The notes beneath the pieces are model-generated. The model was not told the DNA's origin and searched no databases. It was given only the letters and a program-made list of their open reading frames with translations. A stretch of 64,000 nt of DNA from Pseudomonas nabeulensis (lineage in GTDB: Bacteria > Pseudomonadota > Gammaproteobacteria > Pseudomonadales > Pseudomonadaceae). Where the stretch lies: positions 1-64,000 of the forward strand of contig NZ_QUZT01000023.1 in assembly GCF_004682045.1 (NCBI RefSeq), read 5' to 3'. Shown piece by piece: positions 15,950 to 25,053 of this stretch (position 1 is the first letter of the stretch; the number at the start of each line of letters is the position of its first letter). The translations under genes were made by a program, and so were the position numbers.

Positions 15950-17464
15950 ATGCTTGAACAGTACGTCAAAAAGATCCTCACCTCGCGCGTCTACGACGTT
16001 GCCGTAGAAACCCCGCTGCAGACCGCCCGCCAGCTCTCCGAGCGGCTGGGCAACACCGTCTGGCTCAAGCGTGAAGACTTGCAGCCGGTGTTCTCGTTCA
16101 AGATTCGTGGTGCCTACAACAAGCTGACCCAGCTGACCGCCGAAGAACGCGCACGCGGCGTGGTCACCGCCTCGGCGGGCAACCACGCCCAGGGCCTGGC
16201 CCTGGCGGCCAAGGTGCTGGGGGTAAAAGCCACCATCGTAATGCCCAAGACCACCCCTGAGATCAAGGTTGAAGGCGTGCGCTCCCGTGGCGGTAAAGTG
16301 GTGCTGCATGGCGATTCCTTCCCGGAAGCCCTGGCCTACTCGCTCAAACTGGTCGACGAAAAAGGCTACGTCTACATCCACCCCTACGATGATCCGCACA
16401 CCATTGCCGGGCAGGGCACCGTGGCCATGGAGATTCTGCGCCAGCACCCGGGGCCTTTGGATGCGATTTTCGTCCCGGTGGGCGGCGGCGGGCTGATCGC
16501 CGGTATCGCGGCGTATGTGAAATACCTGCGTCCGGAGATCAAGATCATCGGCGTCGAGCCGGACGACTCCAACTGCCTGCAAGTCGCGTTGGCGGCGGGC
16601 GAGCGCGTGGTATTGCCGACCGTGGGCCTCTTCGCCGATGGCGTGGCGGTGGCGCAGATCGGCCAGCACACCTTCGATATCTGCAAAGACTATGTCGATG
16701 AAGTGATCACCGTGAGCACCGATGAAATCTGTGCGGCGATCAAGGACATCTACGACGACACCCGCTCCATCACCGAGCCGGCGGGCGCGTTGGGTGTGGC
16801 GGGCATCAAGAAGTACGTGGAGACCCGTGGTATCAGCGGGCAAACCCTGGTGGCCATCGACTCCGGTGCCAACGTCAACTTCGACCGCCTGCGCCATGTG
16901 GCCGAGCGTGCCGAACTGGGTGAGGGCCGTGAAGCCATCATCGCCGTGACCATCCCCGAGAAACCGGGCAGCTTCAAGGCGTTCTGCGAGGCCGTGGGCA
17001 AGCGCCAGATCACCGAATTCAACTACCGTTTCCACTCCGGCAGCGAGGCGCACATCTTTGTCGGCGTGCAGACTCACCCGGAAAACGACCCGCGCAGTGC
17101 GCTGATCGCCAGCCTGACCGAGCAGGGTTTCCCGGTGTTGGACCTGACCGAGAATGAACTGGCCAAGTTGCACATCCGCCATATGGTCGGCGGGCATGCG
17201 GCCCATGTCAGCAACGAAGTGGTGTTCCGCTTCGAATTCCCGGAGCGTCCGGGTGCCTTGTTCAACTTCCTGCACAAGCTGGGCGGGCGTTGGAATATTT
17301 CGATGTTCCACTACCGCAACCATGGCGCGGCGGATGGCCGTGTGGTGGCAGGCCTGCAAGTGCCGGCGAACGAGCGCCATCTGGTGCCGGCCGCGTTGGA
17401 AGCCATCGGTTACCCGTACTGGGATGAAAGCGATAACCCGGCCTACAAGCTGTTCCTCGGTTGA
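15950..17464 (+). CDS. ilvA: Threonine ammonia-lyase, biosynthetic
   Basis: 504 residues from the ATG at 15950; upstream in-frame codons cover the intergenic region and overlap the rpiA start. It deaminates threonine to 2-oxobutanoate, the committed step to isoleucine. Lys51 in FSFKIRGAYNKL binds PLP, SAGNHAQGLALAA is the substrate loop and VGGGGLIAGIAAY the phosphate-binding glycine loop. The C-terminal 170 residues form two ACT-like regulatory domains (IPEKPGSFKAFCEAVG and FPERPGALFNFLHKLG), the biosynthetic, isoleucine-inhibited form. Followed after 40 bp by a small membrane protein gene. Confidence 0.97.
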   Translation: MLEQYVKKILTSRVYDVAVETPLQTARQLSERLGNTVWLKREDLQPVFSFKIRGAYNKLTQLTAEERARGVVTASAGNHAQGLALAAKVLGVKATIVMPKTTPEIKVEGVRSRGGKVVLHGDSFPEALAYSLKLVDEKGYVYIHPYDDPHTIAGQGTVAMEILRQHPGPLDAIFVPVGGGGLIAGIAAYVKYLRPEIKIIGVEPDDSNCLQVALAAGERVVLPTVGLFADGVAVAQIGQHTFDICKDYVDEVITVSTDEICAAIKDIYDDTRSITEPAGALGVAGIKKYVETRGISGQTLVAIDSGANVNFDRLRHVAERAELGEGREAIIAVTIPEKPGSFKAFCEAVGKRQITEFNYRFHSGSEAHIFVGVQTHPENDPRSALIASLTEQGFPVLDLTENELAKLHIRHMVGGHAAHVSNEVVFRFEFPERPGALFNFLHKLGGRWNISMFHYRNHGAADGRVVAGLQVPANERHLVPAALEAIGYPYWDESDNPAYKLFLG

Positions 17465-17504
17465 GCGACTACGCTGAGAGGGCGGCCTTAAAGGAAGACG
17501 ACAC

Positions 17505-17918
17505 ATGGAAACCCTGACCACCCTGAAAGTCATTCACATCGCGGCCACGGTGTTGTTGCTGCTCAGTGGCTTGAGCCTGGCCGTGCTGGCCTGGCGCAAG
17601 CGCAGTGCCGGCCCGGCGGTGACCGTGCAGCGTCCGTGGGCGTTTGTGTGGTTGCTGATGGGCGTGTGCGTGGTGAGCATGCCGTTTACCGGCTGGTGGC
17701 TGGTGCACCTGATTGGCTGGCCGCTGGGGCAGACCTGGATTTTGGGTTCCAGCATCTTGTACACCGTGGCGGCGCTGGCGTGGTTCTGGCTGGTGGCGCG
17801 GCTCAATCGGTTGCGTAAGGGCGAGGGCGGTAGCTTGAACTTTACCTTGGTGCTGGCGGTGGTCAGTTTGGTGGGGTTTGTGGCGATTGCGGGGCTCATG
17901 GGTGCCAAGCCGGTTTAG
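17505..17918 (+). CDS. DUF2269 family inner-membrane protein
   Basis: 137 residues with four predicted membrane helices: VIHIAATVLLLLSGLSLAVL, WAFVWLLMGVCVVSMPFTGW, ILGSSILYTVAALAWFWLV and FTLVLAVVSLVGFVAIAGLM. The start has AAGGAAGACGACAC upstream. The pattern of an early helix with KVIHI and a conserved tryptophan-rich second helix fits DUF2269, whose function is unknown. It is probably transcribed with ilvA, but nothing here ties it to isoleucine synthesis. Confidence 0.75.
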   Translation: METLTTLKVIHIAATVLLLLSGLSLAVLAWRKRSAGPAVTVQRPWAFVWLLMGVCVVSMPFTGWWLVHLIGWPLGQTWILGSSILYTVAALAWFWLVARLNRLRKGEGGSLNFTLVLAVVSLVGFVAIAGLMGAKPV

Positions 17919-17939
17919 GGCTTTGGACCGCGCTGCCTT

Positions 17940-18014
17940 CATCGGGGGCAAGCCCCCTCCCACATTTTGACCGTGTGAACCCGTTCAAGTGTGGGAGGGG
18001 GCTTGCCCCCGATA
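17940..18014. repeat. REP pair, group I, outward-facing arrangement
   Basis: The inverse arm (ATCGGGGGCAAGCCCCCTCC) comes first and the forward arm second, with about 25 bases between. This is opposite to the usual REPIN order. It lies between the convergent DUF2269 gene and the HAD phosphatase gene. Confidence 0.88.
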
Positions 18015-18020
18015 GGGCCA

Positions 18021-18677
18021 TCAGCTGCGCAGCGTAATCACCGGCCACCCACGCTTCTCAGCCTCAGCCCGCAAATTCGGATCCGGATCCACCGCCACCG
18101 GGTGCGTCACCTGCTCCAGCAACGGCAAATCATTCATCGAGTCGCTATAGAAGTAGCTGTCTTCCAGGCTATGCCCTGTTTCTTCCAACCACCGGTTCAA
18201 GCGCGTCACCTTGCCTTCACGGAAGCACGGTACATCGGTGCTGCGCCCGGTGTAGCGGCCGTTTTCCATCTCGCATTCAGTGGCGATCAGGGTGTCCACG
18301 CCCAGCAGTGTGGCAATCGGCCCGGTGACGAAACGGTTGGTGGCGGTGATGATCACCAGTTTGTCGCCGGCGGCGCGGTGCTTGGCCAGCAGTTCGGTGG
18401 CCAGGGGCAGCATCAGCGGGTCGATGCAGTCGCGCATAAAGTCGCGGTGCCATTCGTCCAGTTGGGCCATTTCGGTGCGGCCGAGAATCTCCAGGCAGAA
18501 GTTCAGGTAGGCGGCGTTGTCCAGCTTGCCCGCCAGGTAATCCTGGTAGAACTCGTCGTTGCGAGCCTTGTAGGCGATGGGGTCGAGAATCCCGCGTTCA
18601 CACAGGTAATCGCCCCAGGCGTGATCGCTGTCACCGCCGAGGAGGGTATTGTCCAAGTCGAATAAAGCCAGGCGCAT
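18021..18677 (-). CDS. HAD-IB family phosphatase
   Basis: 218 residues. HAD motif I is [11 protein letters not shown] with Asp7 as nucleophile and Asp9 as general acid; motif II is VIITATN; motif III and IV are KVTRLNRW and [14 protein letters not shown]. The helical cap between motifs I and II is of the C1 (PSP-like) type. Such proteins hydrolyse phosphomonoesters. Its close relatives in other pseudomonads sit in the same spot near rppH. A histidinol-phosphatase role has been proposed for this kind of enzyme in Pseudomonas, but that is recalled with limited certainty and the sequence alone does not prove it. Confidence 0.85.
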   Translation of the reverse strand: MRLALFDLDNTLLGGDSDHAWGDYLCERGILDPIAYKARNDEFYQDYLAGKLDNAAYLNFCLEILGRTEMAQLDEWHRDFMRDCIDPLMLPLATELLAKHRAAGDKLVIITATNRFVTGPIATLLGVDTLIATECEMENGRYTGRSTDVPCFREGKVTRLNRWLEETGHSLEDSYFYSDSMNDLPLLEQVTHPVAVDPDPNLRAEAEKRGWPVITLRS

Positions 18678-18820
18678 TGCAGTTACTCGCTGAAAAGTCT
18701 GTAAAAAGGCGTCCAGAATACGGTCTTTTCACAAGAGTGCACATAAGGTAAGCAGCCTCGTTGCCGCTTCATCCAGCTTTGTGGAACAATGCGGCGACAT
18801 GCGTTTGCGAGGTTGTTGCC

Positions 18821-19300
18821 GTGATCGACCCCGATGGTTTCCGTCCTAATGTCGGGATTATTCTTACGAATGATGCCGGACAGGTGCTATGGGCTCGCCG
18901 AATCAACCAAGATGCCTGGCAGTTTCCTCAAGGCGGGATCAACCCCGACGAAACCCCTGAAGACGCCTTGTACCGTGAGTTGAACGAAGAAGTCGGCCTT
19001 GAGCGCGAAGATGTGCAAATTCTGGCCTGTACCCGTGGCTGGTTGCGCTATCGTTTGCCGCAACGCCTGGTGCGTACCCACAGCCAACCGCTGTGCATCG
19101 GCCAGAAGCAGAAATGGTTTCTCCTGCGCCTGATCTCCAACGAGCAGCGGGTGCGGATGGATTTGACCGGTAAACCGGAGTTCGATGGCTGGCGCTGGGT
19201 CAGCTATTGGTACCCGTTGGGCCAGGTGGTGACATTCAAGCGCGAGGTTTACCGTCGCGCGCTCAAAGAGCTTGCCCCGCGCCTTTTAGCGCGCGACTGA
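18821..19300 (+). CDS. rppH: RNA pyrophosphohydrolase
   Basis: 159 residues from the GTG at 18821, which has GCGAGG upstream and yields the exact family N-terminus [15 protein letters not shown] (read as Met first). An upstream ATG in frame would add 20 atypical residues. It removes pyrophosphate from the 5-prime end of mRNAs and so triggers RNase E decay. The Nudix box starts at [13 protein letters not shown] and ends RELNEEVGL, with the family-specific RYRLPQRL and [10 protein letters not shown] blocks. It lies 22 bp upstream of ptsP, as in many gamma-proteobacteria. Confidence 0.96.
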   Translation: MIDPDGFRPNVGIILTNDAGQVLWARRINQDAWQFPQGGINPDETPEDALYRELNEEVGLEREDVQILACTRGWLRYRLPQRLVRTHSQPLCIGQKQKWFLLRLISNEQRVRMDLTGKPEFDGWRWVSYWYPLGQVVTFKREVYRRALKELAPRLLARD

Positions 19301-19322
19301 CGACGGAGTTCGACCCCGAGCC

Positions 19323-21602
19323 ATGCTCAATACGCTGCGCAAGATCGTCCAGGAAGTTAACTCCGCCAAGGATCTCAAGGCGGCGTTGGGGATTATTGTG
19401 TTGCGCGTCAAGGAAGCCATGGGCAGCCAGGTCTGCTCGGTTTACCTGCTCGACCCCGAGACCAACCGTTTTGTGCTGATGGCCACCGAGGGCTTGAACA
19501 AGCGCTCCATCGGCAAGGTCAGCATGGCGCCCAATGAAGGTCTGGTGGGCCTGGTGGGGACGCGTGAAGAACCCCTGAACCTTGAACATGCGGCGGATCA
19601 CCCGCGTTATCGCTACTTTGCCGAAACCGGCGAAGAGCGTTACGCCTCGTTCCTCGGTGCGCCGATCATTCACCACCGCCGCGTTGTCGGCGTGTTGGTC
19701 ATCCAGCAGAAAGAACGCCGCCAGTTCGACGAAGGTGAAGAAGCCTTCCTCGTGACCATGAGCGCGCAGCTTGCCGGCGTTATCGCCCATGCCGAGGCCA
19801 CCGGCTCGATTCGCGGCCTGAACCGCCAGGGCAAGGGCATCCAGGAAGCCAAGTTCGTCGGCGTGCCGGGTTCGCCGGGTGCGGCGGTCGGTACGGCGGT
19901 GGTCATGCTGCCACCGGCCGACCTCGATGTGGTGCCGGACAAGACCGTCGATGACATCGACGCTGAAATCAAACTGTTCAAGACCGCCCTGGAAGGCGTG
20001 CGCGCCGACATGCGCAACCTGTCGAACAAGCTGGCCACCCAGCTGCGTCCCGAAGAGCGCGCGCTGTTCGACGTGTATCAGATGATGCTCGACGACGCGT
20101 CCCTGGGCAGCGAAGTCAAAAACGTGATCAAGACCGGCCAGTGGGCCCAGGGCGCGTTGCGCCAGGTGGTCACCGATCACGTCAACCGTTTCGAAATGAT
20201 GGACGACGACTACCTGCGCGAGCGGGCCTCGGATGTGCGCGACTTGGGTCGCCGTCTGCTGGCCTACCTGCAGGAGGACCGCTCCACCAACATGGTTTTC
20301 CCCGACAACACTATCCTGGTCAGTGAAGAACTGACCGCCACCCAGCTCGGCGAAGTGCCGGAAGGCAAGCTGGTGGGCCTGGTGTCGGTACTCGGTTCGG
20401 GTAACTCCCACGTCGCGATCCTGGCGCGGGCCATGGGCATTCCAACGGTGATGGGTCTGGTGGACCTGCCGTATGCCAAGGTCGATGGCATTGAAATGAT
20501 CGTCGATGGCCATCGCGGCGAAGTGTTTACCAACCCCAGCGAAGTACTGCGCAAGCAATACGCCGAGGTGGTTGAAGAAGAGAAACAACTGGCACTGGGC
20601 CTGGACTCATTGCGCGAACTGCCGTGCGTGACCACCGATGGCCACCGCGTGCCGCTGCTGGTCAACACCGGCCTGCTGGCCGACGTGGCCCGTGCGCAAC
20701 AGCGTGGCGCCGAGGGCGTGGGGCTGTACCGCACCGAAGTGCCGTTCATGATCAACCAGCGCTTCCCGAGCGAGAAGGAGCAACTGGCGATTTATCGCGA
20801 GCAACTGCAAGCCTTCCACCCGTTGCCGGTGACCATGCGCAGCCTGGACATCGGTGGCGACAAGTCGTTGTCGTACTTTCCGATCAAGGAAGACAACCCG
20901 TTCCTCGGCTGGCGTGGCATTCGCGTGACCCTCGACCATCCGGAAATCTTCCTGGTGCAGACCCGCGCCATGCTCAAGGCCAGCGAAGGCCTGAACAACC
21001 TGCGCATCCTGCTGCCGATGATCTCCGGCACCCATGAGCTGGAAGAGGCGCTGCACCTTATCCACCGCGCCTGGGGCGAAGTGCGCGACGAGGGCGCCGA
21101 CGTACCGATGCCGCCGATTGGCGTGATGATCGAAATCCCGGCGGCGGTGTACCAGGCCAAAGAGCTGGCAAGGCAGGTGGACTTCCTGTCGGTGGGCTCC
21201 AACGACCTGACCCAATACCTGCTGGCCGTGGACCGCAACAACCCACGGGTGGCCGACCTCTACGACTACCTGCACCCGGCGGTGCTGCAAGCCCTGCAAC
21301 ACGTGGTGCGCGACGCCCATGCCGAAGGCAAGCCGGTGAGTATCTGCGGTGAAATGGCCGGTGACCCGGCGGCGGCGGTGTTGTTGATGGCGATGGGCTT
21401 TGACAGCCTGTCGATGAACGCCACCAACTTGCCGAAGGTGAAGTGGCTGCTGCGTCAGGTGAACCTGGGCATGGCCAAGGATCTGCTGGCGCAGTTGATG
21501 ACCATCGACAACCCGCAAGTTATCCACAGCTCGTTGCAGTTGGCGCTGAAGAATCTGGGGCTTACGCGGATGATCAACCCGGCGTCTGCCAAAACTCTCT
21601 AA
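19323..21602 (+). CDS. ptsP: Phosphoenolpyruvate-protein phosphotransferase of the nitrogen PTS (EI-Ntr)
   Basis: 759 residues. An N-terminal GAF domain (about 1-150: AMGSQVCSVYLLDPETNRFV) distinguishes EI-Ntr from the sugar enzyme I. It is followed by the NPr-binding region, the phosphohistidine swivel domain (GSGNSHVAILARAMGIPTVMG, His363), and a PEP-binding barrel (GLYRTEVPFMIN, FLSVGSNDLTQYLLAVDRNN, SICGEMAGDP). It passes phosphate from PEP to NPr and then EIIA-Ntr, adjusting metabolism to nitrogen and carbon state; GAF domains in this enzyme bind glutamine in enterics. Probably in an operon with rppH. A REPIN follows the stop. Confidence 0.97.
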   Translation: MLNTLRKIVQEVNSAKDLKAALGIIVLRVKEAMGSQVCSVYLLDPETNRFVLMATEGLNKRSIGKVSMAPNEGLVGLVGTREEPLNLEHAADHPRYRYFAETGEERYASFLGAPIIHHRRVVGVLVIQQKERRQFDEGEEAFLVTMSAQLAGVIAHAEATGSIRGLNRQGKGIQEAKFVGVPGSPGAAVGTAVVMLPPADLDVVPDKTVDDIDAEIKLFKTALEGVRADMRNLSNKLATQLRPEERALFDVYQMMLDDASLGSEVKNVIKTGQWAQGALRQVVTDHVNRFEMMDDDYLRERASDVRDLGRRLLAYLQEDRSTNMVFPDNTILVSEELTATQLGEVPEGKLVGLVSVLGSGNSHVAILARAMGIPTVMGLVDLPYAKVDGIEMIVDGHRGEVFTNPSEVLRKQYAEVVEEEKQLALGLDSLRELPCVTTDGHRVPLLVNTGLLADVARAQQRGAEGVGLYRTEVPFMINQRFPSEKEQLAIYREQLQAFHPLPVTMRSLDIGGDKSLSYFPIKEDNPFLGWRGIRVTLDHPEIFLVQTRAMLKASEGLNNLRILLPMISGTHELEEALHLIHRAWGEVRDEGADVPMPPIGVMIEIPAAVYQAKELARQVDFLSVGSNDLTQYLLAVDRNNPRVADLYDYLHPAVLQALQHVVRDAHAEGKPVSICGEMAGDPAAAVLLMAMGFDSLSMNATNLPKVKWLLRQVNLGMAKDLLAQLMTIDNPQVIHSSLQLALKNLGLTRMINPASAKTL

Positions 21603-21621
21603 AACCTATCGGTGATTAAAA

Positions 21622-21711
21622 TGTGGGAGGGGGCTTGCCCCCGATGAGGGAGTGTCAGCCAGCAAATGTGTAGCTGACACACCGCTATCGGGGGCAAGCC
21701 CCCTCCCACAT
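21622..21711. repeat. REPIN, group I
   Basis: Standard facing group I arms with a spacer holding GTGTCAG and its complement. It lies between the convergent ptsP and NRDE genes. Confidence 0.9.
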
Positions 21712-21726
21712 TGGTTTGTGGTGTGG

Positions 21727-22473
21727 CTAGATATTGAGTTCTACCTCACCCAAGCGCCCACCATGGGGCCCAAAACTACGCTCCACCATCCGCCGCGTCC
21801 CATCCGCATTCACGATCAACGCCGTACTCGCCCTGGTCCCATAACTGGGGCTGGCAATAAACACGCTGGATAAAAGGCTCTCGGTCGCCAACCCCACCCC
21901 GGTATCCGGCAGCTCGGCAAACGGCGCTGTCTGCGGATCACTCAAAATTCCCAACAAGGCCTCCGGCTGCGGATCATCCAACAGCGCACTCAACGCCGCC
22001 TTGGCCTTGAGCAACTTGGGCCACGGCGTGTCCAGCCCCGCGTTCGACAGCCCATACACCCCGGCCTTCAAGCGTGTCGGCTCCGTGTGGTTGGCGTTGT
22101 AGTGCCACAACTCGTCCCGCGTCCCCACGAGCAGGTTAAACCCGGCATATTCAATCGAACGGCCGTTAACGTCGGCTAAATAGTCGTCAATCGGCATTGA
22201 CCCATTAAGAAACCGCGCCACCAGTTCCCCGCGGGACTTGCGTGCCGGGGGCTGGTGCGGGTCGCGGATATTGGTGAGGGCCGCAAAACGCCCATCGGCA
22301 TTCACCCCCAGCCAGGTGCCGCCGGCTTCCTGGTCGCGGCCGGCGTAGACCTCGGGGGCGTCCAGCCATTGGGCCAATGGCAGGCTGGGGCGGGCGTAGA
22401 ACTCATCACGGTTGGCCGCGACGATCAGCGGTTGGGCATGGCCCGGCCGCCAGGCGAAAACAATCAGGCACAT
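21727..22473 (-). CDS. NRDE family protein (TANGO2-like)
   Basis: 248 residues. The protein begins MCLIVFAW, with Cys2 as in Ntn-type nucleophile proteins, and carries the name-giving motif AANRDEFYARP. Further blocks are GGTWLGVNADGRFAALTNIR, SRGELV, GFNLLVG and YGLSNAGLDTPWPK. The family is homologous to eukaryotic TANGO2, implicated in lipid or heme handling; the bacterial role is not settled. No signal peptide. Encoded alone, convergent with ptsP. Confidence 0.88.
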   Translation of the reverse strand: MCLIVFAWRPGHAQPLIVAANRDEFYARPSLPLAQWLDAPEVYAGRDQEAGGTWLGVNADGRFAALTNIRDPHQPPARKSRGELVARFLNGSMPIDDYLADVNGRSIEYAGFNLLVGTRDELWHYNANHTEPTRLKAGVYGLSNAGLDTPWPKLLKAKAALSALLDDPQPEALLGILSDPQTAPFAELPDTGVGLATESLLSSVFIASPSYGTRASTALIVNADGTRRMVERSFGPHGGRLGEVELNI

Positions 22474-22593
22474 CAGGCGATCCCTTTTGTGTTTCTGCCC
22501 ACTCTACGCATTCAGGCAAGGGCGTTCCATCGTATCCAGTTGGGTCGCGCACCTTCCATCCGTTAACATGCCGGACTTGGTTGGGGGGCACCC

Positions 22594-22638
22594 ATGGAAT
22601 TTCTGCTGTTCTGTGTCGGCATAAACTTTTTGTTGTAA
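22594..22638 (+). pseudogene. Possible remnant of a membrane-protein gene start upstream of lgt
   Basis: A 14-codon frame (MEFLLFCVGINFLL) follows a GGGGGG purine run. In P. aeruginosa and other pseudomonads, as recalled, a TauE/SafE-type membrane protein beginning with a MEFLL-like stretch sits immediately upstream of lgt. The frame here could be the fossil start of that gene after an internal deletion. It may equally be a chance short ORF. Confidence 0.3.
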
Positions 22639-22702
22639 TGCAGGCTTAATCGCGGCGCGGCATGGTCCGGCGCCATAACGAATGATTTAACGAGGAGTCG
22701 CA

Positions 22703-23515
22703 ATGCTGCCTTACCCGCAGATCGACCCGGTGGCCCTGGCCATCGGTCCGCTGAAAATCCACTGGTACGGGTTGATGTACCTGATCGGCATCGGCGGCGC
22801 CTGGCTGCTGGCCTCCCGGCGCCTGAACAGCTTCGACCCGACCTGGACCAAGGAGAAGCTCTCCGACATGGTGTTCTGGATGTCGATGGGGGTGATCGTC
22901 GGCGGGCGACTCGGTTATGTGTTGTTCTACGATCTCTCGGCGTACATCGCCAACCCGACGCTGATCTTCGAAGTCTGGAAGGGCGGCATGGCGTTCCACG
23001 GCGGGTTTATCGGCGTGATGATCGCCGCCTGGTGGTTTGGCCGTCGCAACGGCAAGTCGTTCTTCCAGTTGATGGACTTCGTCGCCCCCTTCGTGCCGAT
23101 TGGCCTGGGTGCCGGGCGCATCGGAAACTTTATCAACGCCGAACTCTGGGGCAAACCGACCGACGTGCCGTGGGCCATGGTGTTCCCGCCGTTCAGCGAC
23201 CCGGCGCAACTGCCGCGCCATCCGTCGCAGCTGTACCAGTTCGCATTGGAAGGCGTGGCACTGTTCCTTATCCTCTACATCTTCTCGCGCAAGCCACGCC
23301 CCACCATGGCGGTGTCGGGCATGTTCGCGCTGTTCTACGGGATCTTCCGTTTTATCGTCGAGTTCGTGCGTGTGCCGGATGCACAGCTGGGCTACCTGGC
23401 GTTCGGTTGGTTGACCATGGGTCAGATCCTCAGCCTGCCGATGATCCTCGGCGGCCTGGGCCTGTTGTGGTGGGCGTACAATCGCCCGCAACCTTTGAAG
23501 AACACCGCGCTTTAA
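22703..23515 (+). CDS. lgt: Phosphatidylglycerol-prolipoprotein diacylglyceryl transferase
   Basis: 270 residues with about seven membrane segments. It attaches diacylglycerol to the lipobox cysteine of prolipoproteins in the inner membrane. Key blocks are [26 protein letters not shown], the catalytic-region motif [12 protein letters not shown], and the Lgt signature [26 protein letters not shown] precedes the ATG. It lies 51 bp upstream of thyA in the common lgt-thyA arrangement. Confidence 0.97.
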   Translation: MLPYPQIDPVALAIGPLKIHWYGLMYLIGIGGAWLLASRRLNSFDPTWTKEKLSDMVFWMSMGVIVGGRLGYVLFYDLSAYIANPTLIFEVWKGGMAFHGGFIGVMIAAWWFGRRNGKSFFQLMDFVAPFVPIGLGAGRIGNFINAELWGKPTDVPWAMVFPPFSDPAQLPRHPSQLYQFALEGVALFLILYIFSRKPRPTMAVSGMFALFYGIFRFIVEFVRVPDAQLGYLAFGWLTMGQILSLPMILGGLGLLWWAYNRPQPLKNTAL

Positions 23516-23523
23516 ATTCGAAT

Positions 23524-23546
23524 GCCGAGGCCCTCAAGCCTCGGCT
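23524..23546 (+). promoter_or_regulatory. Hairpin between lgt and thyA
   Basis: GCCGAGG and CCTCGGC form a 7-bp stem with an 8-base loop just after the lgt stop codon. No T-run follows, so it is more likely an attenuating or RNA-processing structure than a full terminator. Confidence 0.45.
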
Positions 23547-23566
23547 TCAACGATACGGGTAAACCA

Positions 23567-24400
23567 ATGAAGCAATATCTCGAACTACTGAACGACGTCG
23601 TGACCAATGGATTGACCAAGGGCGATCGCACCGGCACCGGCACCAAGGCCGTGTTTGCCCGTCAGTATCGGCATAACTTGGCCGACGGCTTCCCGCTGCT
23701 GACCACCAAGAAGCTTCACTTCAAAAGCATCGCCAATGAACTGATCTGGATGTTGAGCGGCAACACCAACATCAAGTGGCTGAATGAAAACGGCGTGCGC
23801 ATCTGGGACGAATGGGCCACCGAAGACGGCGACCTGGGCCCGGTGTACGGCGAGCAGTGGACCGCCTGGCCAACCAAGGATGGCGGCACGATCAACCAGA
23901 TCGACTACATGGTGCACACGCTCAAGACCAACCCCAACAGCCGCCGCATCCTGTTCCACGGCTGGAACGTCGAGTACCTGCCCGACGAAACCAAGAGCCC
24001 CCAGGAAAACGCGCGCAACGGCAAACAAGCCCTGCCGCCGTGCCACCTGCTGTACCAGGCGTTCGTGCATGACGGCCACCTGTCGATGCAGTTGTACATC
24101 CGTAGCTCCGACGTATTCCTCGGCCTGCCGTACAACACCGCCGCCCTGGCGTTGCTCACCCATATGCTGGCGCAGCAGTGCGACCTGATCCCCCACGAGA
24201 TTATCGTCACCACCGGCGACACCCATGCGTACAGCAACCATATGGAACAAATCCAGACCCAGCTGGCGCGCACGCCGAAGAAGCTGCCGGAGCTGGTGAT
24301 CAAGCGTAAGCCTGCGTCGATCTATGACTACACGTTCGAAGACTTTGAAATTGTGGGCTACGACGCCGACCCGAGTATCAAGGCCGAAGTCGCGATCTAA
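23567..24400 (+). CDS. thyA: Thymidylate synthase
   Basis: 277 residues from the ATG at 23567; the 15 upstream in-frame codons cross the hairpin and are unlikely. It methylates dUMP to dTMP with methylenetetrahydrofolate. Visible features are [20 protein letters not shown], the active-site cysteine in [23 protein letters not shown] and [13 protein letters not shown]. It has a short insertion relative to the 264-residue E. coli enzyme. folA, whose product recycles the dihydrofolate made here, lies about 12 kb downstream in this window. Confidence 0.97.
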   Translation: MKQYLELLNDVVTNGLTKGDRTGTGTKAVFARQYRHNLADGFPLLTTKKLHFKSIANELIWMLSGNTNIKWLNENGVRIWDEWATEDGDLGPVYGEQWTAWPTKDGGTINQIDYMVHTLKTNPNSRRILFHGWNVEYLPDETKSPQENARNGKQALPPCHLLYQAFVHDGHLSMQLYIRSSDVFLGLPYNTAALALLTHMLAQQCDLIPHEIIVTTGDTHAYSNHMEQIQTQLARTPKKLPELVIKRKPASIYDYTFEDFEIVGYDADPSIKAEVAI

Positions 24401-24418
24401 AATGGGTCGCGGTCAAAA

Positions 24419-24508
24419 TGTGGGAGGGGGCTTGCCCCCGATAGCGGTGGGTCAGCTAAATAGTTAGTGGCTGGCACACTGCAATCGGGGGCAAGCCCCC
24501 TCCCACAT
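24419..24508. repeat. REPIN, group I
   Basis: Standard facing group I arms, spacer with TAGTTAGTGGCTGGCACACT. It lies between the convergent thyA and cadR genes and marks the border between the conserved core and the accessory block. Confidence 0.9.
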
Positions 24509-24528
24509 TTGTCCTGTGTTCACTTGGT

Positions 24529-24969
24529 TCAGTGTCCATGGCTCCTGCCCACATGCGAAGGCTCTGCCTCGCTGGCCTGCACACTCCCACTCACTTCCAA
24601 CCGCTGCAAAATCCCGCACTCCGGCCCGCCGCCACACCGCTGGCGCAAGTCCAGTAACTGTTCCTGCAACACCAGCAAGCCGTCGATCCGCGCTTTGACA
24701 TGCTGGATATGCTCGTCGATCAACGCATTCACGCTCTCGCACTGGTCCTGGGGACTGTCCCGTAACCCCAGCAGGCTGCGGATTTCCTCCAGCGTCATGT
24801 CCAGGCTGCGGCAGTTACGGATAAAGACCAGCCGCTCGGTGTGCGCCTGGGTGTACACGCGGTAGTTGGCGTCCGTGCGCGCCGGGGGCGGCAGCAGGCC
24901 TTCCTTCTCGTAATAGCGGATGGTCTCTACCGGACAGTCAGTCAATTTCGACAGTTCGCCGATCTTCAT
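24529..24969 (-). CDS. cadR: Cd(II)/Pb(II)-responsive MerR-family regulator
   Basis: 146 residues from the ATG at 24969; a longer frame would run through the divergent promoter. The N-terminal MerR helix-turn-helix is KIGELSKLTDCPVETIRYYE. Cys77, Cys112 and Cys118 match the metal-binding triad of P. putida CadR, and the C-terminus ends in the histidine-containing HVGRSHGH tail typical of CadR. It activates the divergent P-type ATPase gene when cadmium, lead or zinc is bound by bending a promoter with a long spacer. Confidence 0.93.
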   Translation of the reverse strand: MKIGELSKLTDCPVETIRYYEKEGLLPPPARTDANYRVYTQAHTERLVFIRNCRSLDMTLEEIRSLLGLRDSPQDQCESVNALIDEHIQHVKARIDGLLVLQEQLLDLRQRCGGGPECGILQRLEVSGSVQASEAEPSHVGRSHGH

Positions 24970-24992
24970 CGCAGCAGTCTCCAAATGGGTGC

Positions 24993-25023
24993 TTGACCCT
25001 ATAGTGGCTACAGGGTCTTTACT
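24993..25023 (+). promoter_or_regulatory. MerR-type promoter and operator for cadA
   Basis: A -35 box TTGACC at 24993-24998 and a -10-like TTTACT at 25018-25023 are 19 bp apart, the overlong spacing used by MerR regulators. The dyad ACCCTATAG / CTACAGGGT (24996-25016) sits between and over the -35 box, as expected for a CadR operator. Confidence 0.8.
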
Positions 25024-25053
25024 TGGCAACAGGCACCTTACGGACGCGACCTG

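Noticed and set aside
15905..17533. A 542-codon open frame on the minus strand
   Set aside because: Antisense to ilvA and shows typical shadow composition with no recognisable motif.
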